DNA from: Acetobacteraceae bacterium
GTDB lineage: Bacteria; Pseudomonadota; Alphaproteobacteria; Acetobacterales; Acetobacteraceae
NCBI GenBank assembly: GCA_027340195.1
Contig: DAHWNE010000062.1
Coordinates: forward strand, 1 to 6,149
DNA length: 6,149 nucleotides
Direction of reading: 5' to 3'
Shown piece by piece: positions 1-6,149 of the stretch. The position numbers were made by a program, and so were the translations under genes. The first letter of the stretch is position 1. The number at the start of each line of letters is the position of its first letter. The notes beneath the pieces are model-generated. The model was not told where the DNA came from. It saw nothing but the letters and a program-made list of their open reading frames with translations, and did not search any database.

Positions 1-1098
<1,098 letters not shown>

Positions 1099-1109
1099 CG
1101 CCCCCCCGC

Positions 1110-1496
1110 CTACCCCGCCTTCGCCTTCGGGTCCGGCTTGCTGTCATTGGCCGGCTGCGGGCGGATCACCGAGGTGATGGTCTCGCGCAGCACGGTGACG
1201 CGGGTGTTGGGGGCGATGTCCACCTCCACCTCCGACCCCGGCACCAGCTTGCCGGCCTTGTCGGGCACGGTGGAAACCTTCTGCACCACGCCGATGATCC
1301 CGCCGCCGGTCACCACCTTGTCGCCGCGCTTGAGCGCGGCGAGGGCGGCGCGCAGCTCTTTCTGCTTCACCTGCTGCGGGCGGATCAGCAGGAAGTAGAA
1401 CACCACCAGCATCAGCACCAGCGGCATGAACTGCGAGATGCTGCCGAAGCTGGAGGCGATGTCGAAGCCCGAGGCGTAGGCGGGGGTAATCAGCAT
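1110..1496 (-). CDS. yajC: YajC, Sec translocase accessory membrane protein
   Basis: YajC is a small inner-membrane protein that associates with SecD and SecF, which assist SecYEG-driven export. The 128-residue product has the family layout: a short N-terminus (MLITPAYASG), one transmembrane helix at about 22-38 running into the hallmark IRPQQ (38-42), then a cytoplasmic domain with GDKVVTGGGIIG (58-69) and VEVDIAPNTRVTVLR (90-104). The frame is open further upstream to 1586, but I chose the ATG at 1496: homologues begin here, and an AGGA lies 5 bases before it. The longer version would add about 30 arginine- and proline-rich residues with no membrane character. The C-terminus is short, polar and lysine-rich. 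yajC normally precedes secD and secF; here the gene ends 11 bases from the convergent clpA stop, so it is separated from secDF in the downstream direction. The neighbouring DUF815 ATPase gene is divergent from it. Confidence 0.97.
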   Translation of the reverse strand: MLITPAYASGFDIASSFGSISQFMPLVLMLVVFYFLLIRPQQVKQKELRAALAALKRGDKVVTGGGIIGVVQKVSTVPDKAGKLVPGSEVEVDIAPNTRVTVLRETITSVIRPQPANDSKPDPKAKAG

Positions 1497-1501
1497 GTCT
1501 G

Positions 1502-1505
1502 TCCT
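1502..1505 (-). promoter_or_regulatory. Ribosome binding site of yajC
   Basis: On the minus strand AGGA lies 5 bases before the ATG at 1496. It decides the start in favour of the 128-residue form over the upstream ATG at 1586. Confidence 0.7.
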
Positions 1506-1550
1506 GTGCGGGCGCGGCGGCCCGGCGGCATGGGGGCGGTTGCGGGATTC

Positions 1551-1576
1551 GCGGGCGGACCATAGGTTCCGCCCGC
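1551..1576. repeat. Perfect 9-bp inverted repeat in the divergent yajC/ATPase promoter region
   Basis: GCGGGCGGA (1551-1559) is mirrored exactly by TCCGCCCGC (1568-1576), with 8 bases between the arms. The repeat covers the candidate yajC -10 element and half of its spacer, and ends 30 bases before the ATPase start codon. It could be an operator for a dimeric regulator or a hairpin in the ATPase leader RNA. No T-run follows on either strand, so a terminator is unlikely. The arms are plainly present; a function is inference. Confidence 0.55.
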
Positions 1577-1586
1577 CCCACGTCAA
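1559..1586 (-). promoter_or_regulatory. Candidate sigma-70-type promoter for yajC
   Basis: Read on the minus strand, TTGACG (1581-1586, five of six bases of the -35 consensus) is followed after 16 bases by TATGGT (1559-1564, four of six of the -10 consensus). Transcription would begin near 1551-1553 and give a leader of about 55 bases before the yajC ATG. In DNA this GC-rich, a TTGACG with a near-optimal spacer in the only divergent intergenic region is more than background, but there is no experimental support. The plus-strand side has only a weak equivalent for the ATPase gene (TTGCGG at 1540-1545 with TAGGTT at 1563-1568). Confidence 0.45.
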
Positions 1587-1592
1587 GTTTCC

Positions 1593-1598
1593 GGAAAG
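1593..1598 (+). promoter_or_regulatory. Ribosome binding site of the DUF815 ATPase gene
   Basis: GGAAAG lies 8 bases before the ATG at 1607 and supports that start. Confidence 0.6.
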
Positions 1599-1606
1599 TC
1601 ATCCGC

Positions 1607-2494
1607 ATGGACCCTCGCCTGCTGGACGTCGCGAGCCGCATCGCCGCGGCGCTGGAGCGTCTCGCCCCGCCGCCGCCGCCGCCGCTCGACCTCGCCGCGG
1701 CGGAGGCGTTCGTCTGGCATCCCACCCCGCCCCGCCTCGCCCCGGTGCCGGAGGTGTCGCGCGTGCCGCTCGCATTGCTGGCCGGGGTGGAGCGGCAGAA
1801 GGCGATCCTGCTCGAGAACACCACCCGCTTCGCCGCCGGCCGGCCGGCCAACAACGCGCTGCTCTGGGGCACCCGCGGGATGGGCAAATCCTCGCTGGTC
1901 AAGGCGGTTCACGCCGCGGTGAACGAAGCCCGCCCGGGGGCGCTGGCGCTGATCGAGATCCATCGTGAAGAGATTCGCACCCTGCCGGTGCTGCTCGACC
2001 TGCTGCGCGGGCAGCCCCGGCGCTGCCTGATCCTGTGCGACGATCTCTCCTTTGAGGCGCAAGACACCGACTACAAGGCACTGAAATCCGTCCTCGACGG
2101 CGGCATCGAGGGGCGGCCGGCCAATGTGCTGTTCTACGCCACCTCCAACCGCCGCCACCTGATGCCGCGCGACATGATCGAGAACGAGCGTTCGACCGCG
2201 ATCAACCCGTCCGAGGCGACCGAGGAGAAAGTATCGCTCTCCGACCGGTTCGGCCTCTGGATCGGATTCCACAATTGCGATCAGGACACGTATTTCCGCA
2301 TGGTCGAGGGCTACGCCGCGTATTTCCGCCTGCCCATCGCCGCCGAGGCGCTGCGGGCGGAGGCGAACGAATGGTCGGTCACCCGCGGCGCCCGGTCGGG
2401 CCGGGTCGCCTGGCAGTTCATCCAGGACCTCGCCGGGCGGATCGGGCCAGGGGAACGATCGGGGGAACGGCCCGGGGAACGACCGGGGGAATGA
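1607..2494 (+). CDS. DUF815-family AAA-type ATP-binding protein
   Basis: This 295-residue protein has the features of the DUF815 family (PF05673), P-loop ATPases related to AAA+ proteins whose cellular role is unknown to me. A helical, proline-rich N-terminus (PPPPPP at 21-26) leads to the ATPase core: LLWGTRGMGKSS with Walker A at 88-95, a Walker-B-like LILCDDLSFE (141-150), sensor-1-like YATSNRRHLMPRDM (177-190), SDRFG (212-216) with a candidate arginine finger at R214, and a sensor-2-like GARSGRVAWQF (261-271). The last 14 residues, GERSGERPGERPGE, are a tetrapeptide repeat not expected in the family; a normal end would fall near residue 280. The ATG at 1607 has a GGAAAG ribosome site. The gene diverges from yajC, an association I recall from other alphaproteobacteria, and its last 77 bases overlap the convergent glycosyltransferase gene. 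It is likely cytoplasmic; no signal peptide or membrane helix is visible. Confidence 0.92.
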   Translation: MDPRLLDVASRIAAALERLAPPPPPPLDLAAAEAFVWHPTPPRLAPVPEVSRVPLALLAGVERQKAILLENTTRFAAGRPANNALLWGTRGMGKSSLVKAVHAAVNEARPGALALIEIHREEIRTLPVLLDLLRGQPRRCLILCDDLSFEAQDTDYKALKSVLDGGIEGRPANVLFYATSNRRHLMPRDMIENERSTAINPSEATEEKVSLSDRFGLWIGFHNCDQDTYFRMVEGYAAYFRLPIAAEALRAEANEWSVTRGARSGRVAWQFIQDLAGRIGPGERSGERPGERPGE

Positions 2495-3974
2495 CGGTGA
2501 TGACGAAGCGCACCGGGCGCGCGACATGGCCGAGGAAGCGTCGTGCCAGCGTGACCTCGGTGCGCGTGGTGCCCGGGGTGACGAAGCGGGCGGTCCGGCG
2601 CAGGCAGCGCGCATCCGAGGCGACGCAGACCGACAGCAGCCCGTCGCGGGCCAGCCGGGCCGGCGTGACCCACAGCGCCTCGGCGTAGTGGAACGCCTTG
2701 AAGGCGTGCGGCCGATCGGGGCTGTAGAAGGCGATCTCGTTTTCGTACCAATGCGTGCCGGCGACGTAGCGCAGCTTCAGGCCGGTGCGCTGGTGCCAGA
2801 TGCGGGTGGCGACGCGGGCGACCTCCTGATACGGCTGCACCTCCATCGCGCCGGGGGAGAGCCAGGTGCGCCACTCCATGGTCACCGGGGCGGCGACCAG
2901 CGCGCCCAGGCTGACCGCCAGCGCGAGCCGCCGGGCCAGATGCCGCACCCGGGCCAGCGCCTCGGGGGACAGCGGGGCGAGGAGCAGCAGCGGGGCCAGG
3001 GGGAAGGTGCCGAGCAGCATCTCCGAGGTGAGGGTGGTGCGCTCGACCAGCGCCCCGACCTCGGACAGCAGCAGGGGGGCGAAGGTGAGGGTGGCGATCA
3101 GGGCCAGGTCCCGGCGGTCGGGCATTGCCGGTGCCACGGGTGCCGCGGATTTCCGGTCCCGCCACCAGAAGAACCCGACCAGCAGGATCGGCCCGGTCCA
3201 CATCCCCAGCGCCGAGGCGGGCGCGTTGGCGGCATGGTCCAGCACCCAGGGCCACGGCCAGCCCTCGATGCTGGCGAGGTAGCGCAATGGCGGCGCGCCG
3301 CTCCAGGTGAGCCACCACAGATGCGGCGCGATCAGCAGCAAGGTTACCGCCATGGCCATATAGGGCGCGGGCCGAGCGAACAGGCGAAACCGGTTCGGCA
3401 TCTGCACCCACGCCAGCGCGCAGGAGGCGATCAGCACCGCGGCGTAGTATTTCGAGAGGATCGCGCAGGCGGTGGCGATCCCGAAGGCCACCCCGTCGCG
3501 CAGGCGCATTCGCCGCATCAGCCGCAGAAACGCCACCAGCATCCATGGCCAGACCGAAAGGAAGATGGTGTTGGCGTCGTATTTATAGGCGTAGAAGGTG
3601 TAGAGCGGGGTCAGCAGCAGCAGCAGCAGCCCCGCCTCCCGCCGCGGGCCGGTGACGAACTCGCCCATCGCCACCCATGCCCCCCACAGCCCGATGCCGG
3701 CGTTCAGGGCGGAGAGCGCGGCGAAGGCCCACACCGCGCGCGGCAGCAGGCGAAACCAGGCGCCGCAGATCCAGGCCCAGAACGGCGGGTGCTGGTTGTA
3801 GCCCCACTGGAATTGGCGGCCCCAGGCATAGGCCTCGGCCATGTCGTGCTTGAGCGCGACCGGCGCCTCGATGATGGCGGCGTAGAGCGTCCAGACCAGG
3901 ACGAAGCCGGCGAGATACAGCAGAATCAGCCCCGGACCGGGTTCGGTCCGGGGGGCAGGGGCGGGTGACGGCAT
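2418..3974 (-). CDS. GT-C fold membrane glycosyltransferase (PMT/ArnT-like, family 39/83 type)
   Basis: The 518-residue product is a polytopic membrane protein with about ten or eleven hydrophobic helices, roughly at 16-36, 81-104, 114-130, 136-152, 162-189, 203-222, 254-270, 288-310, 317-336 and 347-364. Between the first helices, HDMAEAYAWGRQFQWGYNQHPPFWAW (given as 43-52 and 57-68) has the acidic D-x-x-E pair (D44, E47) and HPP motif usual in the first external loop of PMT_2-type enzymes, which transfer a sugar from a polyprenyl-phosphate donor at the periplasmic face. A soluble region at about 370-475 (HWYENEIAFYSPDRP and neighbours) would be periplasmic. Donor and acceptor cannot be read from the sequence. 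The ATG at 3974 is the only sensible start: the next Met (45) would lose the first helix. Its ribosome site is weak, and a strong hairpin sits at codons 8-15. The gene lies 42 bases after the acyl-CoA ligase. Its C-terminus, rich in Pro and Val, comes from the repeat shared with the ATPase gene. Confidence 0.85.
   Translation of the reverse strand: MPSPAPAPRTEPGPGLILLYLAGFVLVWTLYAAIIEAPVALKHDMAEAYAWGRQFQWGYNQHPPFWAWICGAWFRLLPRAVWAFAALSALNAGIGLWGAWVAMGEFVTGPRREAGLLLLLLTPLYTFYAYKYDANTIFLSVWPWMLVAFLRLMRRMRLRDGVAFGIATACAILSKYYAAVLIASCALAWVQMPNRFRLFARPAPYMAMAVTLLLIAPHLWWLTWSGAPPLRYLASIEGWPWPWVLDHAANAPASALGMWTGPILLVGFFWWRDRKSAAPVAPAMPDRRDLALIATLTFAPLLLSEVGALVERTTLTSEMLLGTFPLAPLLLLAPLSPEALARVRHLARRLALAVSLGALVAAPVTMEWRTWLSPGAMEVQPYQEVARVATRIWHQRTGLKLRYVAGTHWYENEIAFYSPDRPHAFKAFHYAEALWVTPARLARDGLLSVCVASDARCLRRTARFVTPGTTRTEVTLARRFLGHVARPVRFVITVIPPVVPRAVPPIVPLARSARRGPG
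2450..2497. repeat. Four tandem 12-bp repeats inside a convergent gene overlap
   Basis: The units are GGGGAACGATCG (2450), GGGGAACGGCCC (2462), GGGGAACGACCG (2474) and GGGGAATGACGG (2486). In the ATPase frame they read GERS, GERP, GERP and GE-stop; the stop arises because the fourth unit has TGA where the others have CGA or CGG. On the minus strand, in the glycosyltransferase frame, they read as a Pro/Val-rich tetrapeptide pattern (around residues 494-510). Twelve bases is a multiple of three, so gain or loss of a unit keeps both frames. Confidence 0.9.
3930..3953. repeat. Strong hairpin (10-bp stem, 4-base loop) in the early glycosyltransferase coding region
   Basis: CCCCGGACCG (3930-3939) and CGGTCCGGGG (3944-3953) are exact reverse complements around a 4-base loop. 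In the mRNA of the minus-strand glycosyltransferase gene the hairpin spans nucleotides +22 to +45, codons 8-15 (PRTEPGPG), just beyond an initiating ribosome's footprint. The stem has nine G-C pairs and one A-T pair. No T-run follows, so it does not look like an intrinsic terminator. It may slow initiation or early elongation; that is inference. Confidence 0.6.
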
Positions 3975-4016
3975 GGCGGCGGGCTTATCGCGCTCCGCGC
4001 CCCGGGGGAAGCCGGC

Positions 4017-5654
4017 TCAGCCGCGCGTCAGGTGGTCGCGGAACCGCGCCCGCAGCGCGTTCTTCTGCAGCTTCCCGGTGGCGGTGTGCGGCAGTTCGTC
4101 CAGCACCACCACCGCATCCGGCACCCACCAGCGCGCCACCTTGCCCTCGTACACCGCCAGCACCGCGGCCGGATCGATGGTCCGCCCCGGCCGCGGCACC
4201 ACCAGCAGCACCGGGCGTTCGTCCCATTTCGGATGCGTGGCGGCTACCACCGCCGCCTCCGCCACGTCGGGGTGAGAGACGGCGAGGTTCTCGAGCGCGA
4301 TCGAGCTGATCCACTCCCCGCCCGACTTGATGACGTCTTTCGAGCGATCGGTGATCTCCATGAACCCGTCGGGATCGATGGTGGCGACGTCGCCGGTGGC
4401 GAACCAGCCCTCGGCGTCCAGCGCGCTGCCCGGCGGCTCGCCGTAATAGGCGCCGGTGACCCAGGGGCCGCGCACCTTCAGGTCGCCGAACGCCTTGCCG
4501 TCCCACGGCAGTTCCCGTCCCTCGCCGTCCACGATCTTCATGTCGAGCCCGCACAGGATACGGCCCTGCTTGAGACCCAGCCGCAGCGCGCCCGCCGCGT
4601 CCAGCCCCGCGTGGGCGGGCTTGGGCTTGTTGTAGGTGCCGACCGGGGACATCTCGGTCATGCCCCAGCCCTGCTCCATGGAAATCCCGAACTCGGCGCC
4701 GAACGCCTCGATCAGCAGCGGCGGGCAGGCCGACCCGCCGGTCATGATGGTCTTGACCGTGTCGAGCCGTCCGCCGGTGGCGCGCAGATGCGCGAGCAGG
4801 CCCAGCCAGACGGTGGGCACGCCGCAGGCCATGGTGACCCGGGCCTCGTTCATCAGCGCGTGCAGGCTCGGCCCGTCCAGCTGCCGCCCGGGCAGCACCA
4901 GCGCCGCCCCGGCCATCGCGGCGGCGTAGGGGATGCCCCAGGCGTTGACGTGAAACATCGGCACCACCGGCAGCACCCGCGAGCGTGCCGACAGCCCCAT
5001 CACGTCGGCCATGTTGATGGCATACCCATGCAGCACGGTGGAGCGGTGGCTGTAGAGCACCCCCTTCGGCCGTCCGGTGGTGCCGGAGGTGTAACAGAGC
5101 GCGGAGGCGTCGGTCTCCGCCAGCGCCGGCCAGGTGAACGCCTCGTCGGCTGCCTCCATCAACGTCTCGTAGGCGTGGACCGCGATGCTGGCGGGCAGGC
5201 TGACCGCGGGCAGACGCGCGGCGTCGGCGAGGAACACCACCGCCCGCACCGAGCCCGCGATCGCCGGGCCGATCGCCTCGACCAGCTGGGCGAAGCCCGG
5301 ATCGACGAACAGCACGCCATCGCCGGCGTGGTTGATGATGTAGGCGATGTCGTCGCTGGCCAGGCGCGGGTTGATGGTGTGGCAGATCGCGCCCATCCCG
5401 GGCGCCGCGTAGTAGATTTCGAGGTGGCGATGGGTGTTCCAGGCCAGGGTGCCGACCCGGTCGGCCCGTCCCACCCCGAGCCCCGCCAGCACCCGGGCCA
5501 GCCGCCGCGCCCGGCGCTCGGTCGCCGCCCAGTTGGTGCGGTAGAGCGCGCCTTCCTCGGAGCGGGAGACGATCTCGCCGTCGGCGTGATGGCGCGCGGC
5601 ATGGGTGAGCAGGGAGGAGATCAACAGCTCATGCGGCTGCATCAGGCTTTGCAT
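4017..5654 (-). CDS. AMP-forming acyl-CoA ligase (AlkK / ttLC-FACS-like medium- or long-chain fatty acid CoA ligase)
   Basis: This 545-residue enzyme belongs to the ANL superfamily, which activates a carboxylate with ATP to an acyl-adenylate and then forms the CoA thioester. Core motifs are complete: [12 protein letters not shown] (188-199, phosphate loop), GWGMTE (329-334), [12 protein letters not shown] (416-427, with D422 expected to bind ribose), [15 protein letters not shown] (436-450, hinge and CoA region) and TATGKLQK with the catalytic lysine K528. The N-terminal blocks [12 protein letters not shown] (12-23) and [29 protein letters not shown] (within 70-98) are typical of the AlkK/ttLC-FACS branch, which also includes DmdB-type methylthiopropionyl-CoA ligases, so the chain length preferred is uncertain. 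I chose the ATG at 5654 because GGGAG lies 6 bases upstream; an ATG four codons later (5642) is possible. The frame is open to 5855 but that extension is low-complexity arginine- and serine-rich sequence lying over the next gene. The product is probably cytoplasmic and may share a transcript with its two minus-strand neighbours. Confidence 0.93.
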   Translation of the reverse strand: MQSLMQPHELLISSLLTHAARHHADGEIVSRSEEGALYRTNWAATERRARRLARVLAGLGVGRADRVGTLAWNTHRHLEIYYAAPGMGAICHTINPRLASDDIAYIINHAGDGVLFVDPGFAQLVEAIGPAIAGSVRAVVFLADAARLPAVSLPASIAVHAYETLMEAADEAFTWPALAETDASALCYTSGTTGRPKGVLYSHRSTVLHGYAINMADVMGLSARSRVLPVVPMFHVNAWGIPYAAAMAGAALVLPGRQLDGPSLHALMNEARVTMACGVPTVWLGLLAHLRATGGRLDTVKTIMTGGSACPPLLIEAFGAEFGISMEQGWGMTEMSPVGTYNKPKPAHAGLDAAGALRLGLKQGRILCGLDMKIVDGEGRELPWDGKAFGDLKVRGPWVTGAYYGEPPGSALDAEGWFATGDVATIDPDGFMEITDRSKDVIKSGGEWISSIALENLAVSHPDVAEAAVVAATHPKWDERPVLLVVPRPGRTIDPAAVLAVYEGKVARWWVPDAVVVLDELPHTATGKLQKNALRARFRDHLTRG

Positions 5655-5660
5655 GGACGG

Positions 5661-5665
5661 CTCCC
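5661..5665 (-). promoter_or_regulatory. Ribosome binding site of the acyl-CoA ligase gene
   Basis: GGGAG on the minus strand lies 6 bases before the ATG at 5654. It favours that start over the ATG at 5642 and over the long upstream extension of the frame. Confidence 0.6.
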
Positions 5666-5724
5666 AGGGTCGCGCCGGCAAATCTGACGCAGCGCGCGGG
5701 CGCGGTCCAGCGCCTCGGGCGCGG

Positions 5725-6149
5725 TCAGGCCAGGCTGCGCCGGCGCAGCCCCACCAGGGCGAGATCGACGCCGAGGACCATCGGCGCCACCGCGATCGCA
5801 GCGATCTCCATCGGCTGCGGGGCGCGCGTGGCGAGATAGAGCAGCCCGTTGCCAAACAGCAGCAGCAGGCCGCTCATCACCAGCGCCCTCATGCCGTACT
5901 CGTCGGAAATCTCGGCGGCGCTGATCCGCGCCTGCGTGCCCGGCGCCGCCCCCACCAGGGCCGCGGTCAGCAGCCCCTCGCCGAGCAGCAGGATCGGGAA
6001 CACCCATACCGCCCAGACGGTGGCGGATGCGGCGAAGGCGGTGAAATCATAGGCGGCGTGCATCAGCGCCGGCACCACCCAGGCCAGCACGGCGGCGTTC
6101 ATGTCGAGCCCGCGGCGCGACTGCCGAGCAATGCAGAAGAACGCCCCCA
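5725..6149 (-). CDS. Probable PrsW-like intramembrane metalloprotease family protein, C-terminal part (5' end outside window)
   Basis: The frame stays open from the stop at 5725 to the right edge, giving at least 140 residues; the ATG at 6102 is therefore likely internal. The first visible residues, GAFFCIARQSRRG, are followed by a helix ending PALMHAAYDF, in which the H-x-x-x-D arrangement after a hydrophobic stretch resembles the last conserved histidine motif of PrsW-type proteases (known for site-1 cleavage of an anti-sigma factor in Bacillus). Three more hydrophobic segments follow: one around VWAVWVFPILLLGEGLL, one around GLLLLFGNGLLYLA and one around IAAIAVAPMVLGVDLALVGL, with a polar loop carrying ARISAAEISDEYG between the first two. 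The protein ends in LRRRSLA. The glutamate pair that would confirm PrsW lies outside the window, so another multi-pass family cannot be excluded. The acyl-CoA ligase gene starts 70 bases downstream on the same strand, so co-transcription is possible. Confidence 0.6.
   Translation of the reverse strand, partial: GAFFCIARQSRRGLDMNAAVLAWVVPALMHAAYDFTAFAASATVWAVWVFPILLLGEGLLTAALVGAAPGTQARISAAEISDEYGMRALVMSGLLLLFGNGLLYLATRAPQPMEIAAIAVAPMVLGVDLALVGLRRRSLA

Noticed and set aside
1144..1902. A long minus-strand open frame over yajC and the 5' part of the ATPase gene.
   Set aside because: It is a GC-rich shadow: the product is alanine-, arginine- and glycine-rich with no recognisable domain, while yajC and the ATPase have clear family motifs in other frames.
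2526..3968. A 480-codon plus-strand open frame antisense to the glycosyltransferase gene.
   Set aside because: Its product is rich in Gln, Gly, Arg and Pro with no hydrophobic core or motif, as expected from the reverse strand of a leucine-rich membrane protein gene. The same holds for the 551-codon plus-strand frame antisense to the acyl-CoA ligase (4032-5687).
4013..4023. Small palindrome (CGGCT-C-AGCCG) over the acyl-CoA ligase stop codon.
   Set aside because: Five-base arms are too short to stand out in this composition, and no T-run follows.
5642..5724. A peptide-like reading (LTAPEALDRARALRQICRRD) in another frame after the PrsW-like stop, possibly a frameshifted continuation.
   Set aside because: It is Ala/Arg-rich as any frame here tends to be, it has no recognisable family, and the PrsW-like protein ends plausibly at LRRRSLA. 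The segment also carries the ligase ribosome site.

Overview
The window comes from a very GC-rich bacterial chromosome. Gene content and protein style (ClpA with an IGF loop, a YajC beginning MLITPAYASG, a DUF815 ATPase beside yajC) suggest an alphaproteobacterium. Rhodospirillales/Acetobacteraceae is my best guess, but this is inference from familiarity and not a database match. The region looks like ordinary core genome: six protein genes are packed tightly, and I see no RNA gene, insertion sequence, phage gene or CRISPR array. No stretch longer than about 110 bases lacks a gene.

Layout, left to right. (1) Positions 1-1098, plus strand: the C-terminal part of clpA, the unfoldase of the ClpAP protease, cut by the window edge. 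(2) Positions 1110-1496, minus strand: yajC, the small membrane subunit associated with SecDF. It converges on clpA with only 11 bases between the stops. (3) Positions 1497-1606: a divergent intergenic region with a good candidate yajC promoter and a perfect 9-bp inverted repeat around its -10 element. (4) Positions 1607-2494, plus strand: a DUF815-family AAA-type ATPase. (5) Positions 2418-3974, minus strand: a polytopic GT-C (PMT/ArnT-like) glycosyltransferase whose 3' end overlaps the ATPase gene tail-to-tail by 77 bases. (6) Positions 4017-5654, minus strand: an AMP-forming acyl-CoA ligase of the AlkK/ttLC-FACS type. (7) Positions 5725-6149, minus strand: the C-terminal part of a probable PrsW-like membrane protein, cut by the right edge. 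Genes 7, 6 and 5 point the same way with gaps of 70 and 42 bases and may be co-transcribed, but their functions do not make one obvious pathway.

The most distinctive structure is in the overlap of the ATPase and glycosyltransferase genes. Four tandem 12-bp units encode a Gly-Glu-Arg-Pro/Ser tail on one strand and a Pro/Val-rich tail on the other, and the ATPase stop codon lies inside the fourth unit. Two lesser structures are the inverted repeat over the yajC promoter and a strong 10-bp-stem hairpin at codons 8-15 of the glycosyltransferase. yajC is also not followed by secD. I found no convincing sign of an undescribed multi-gene system.
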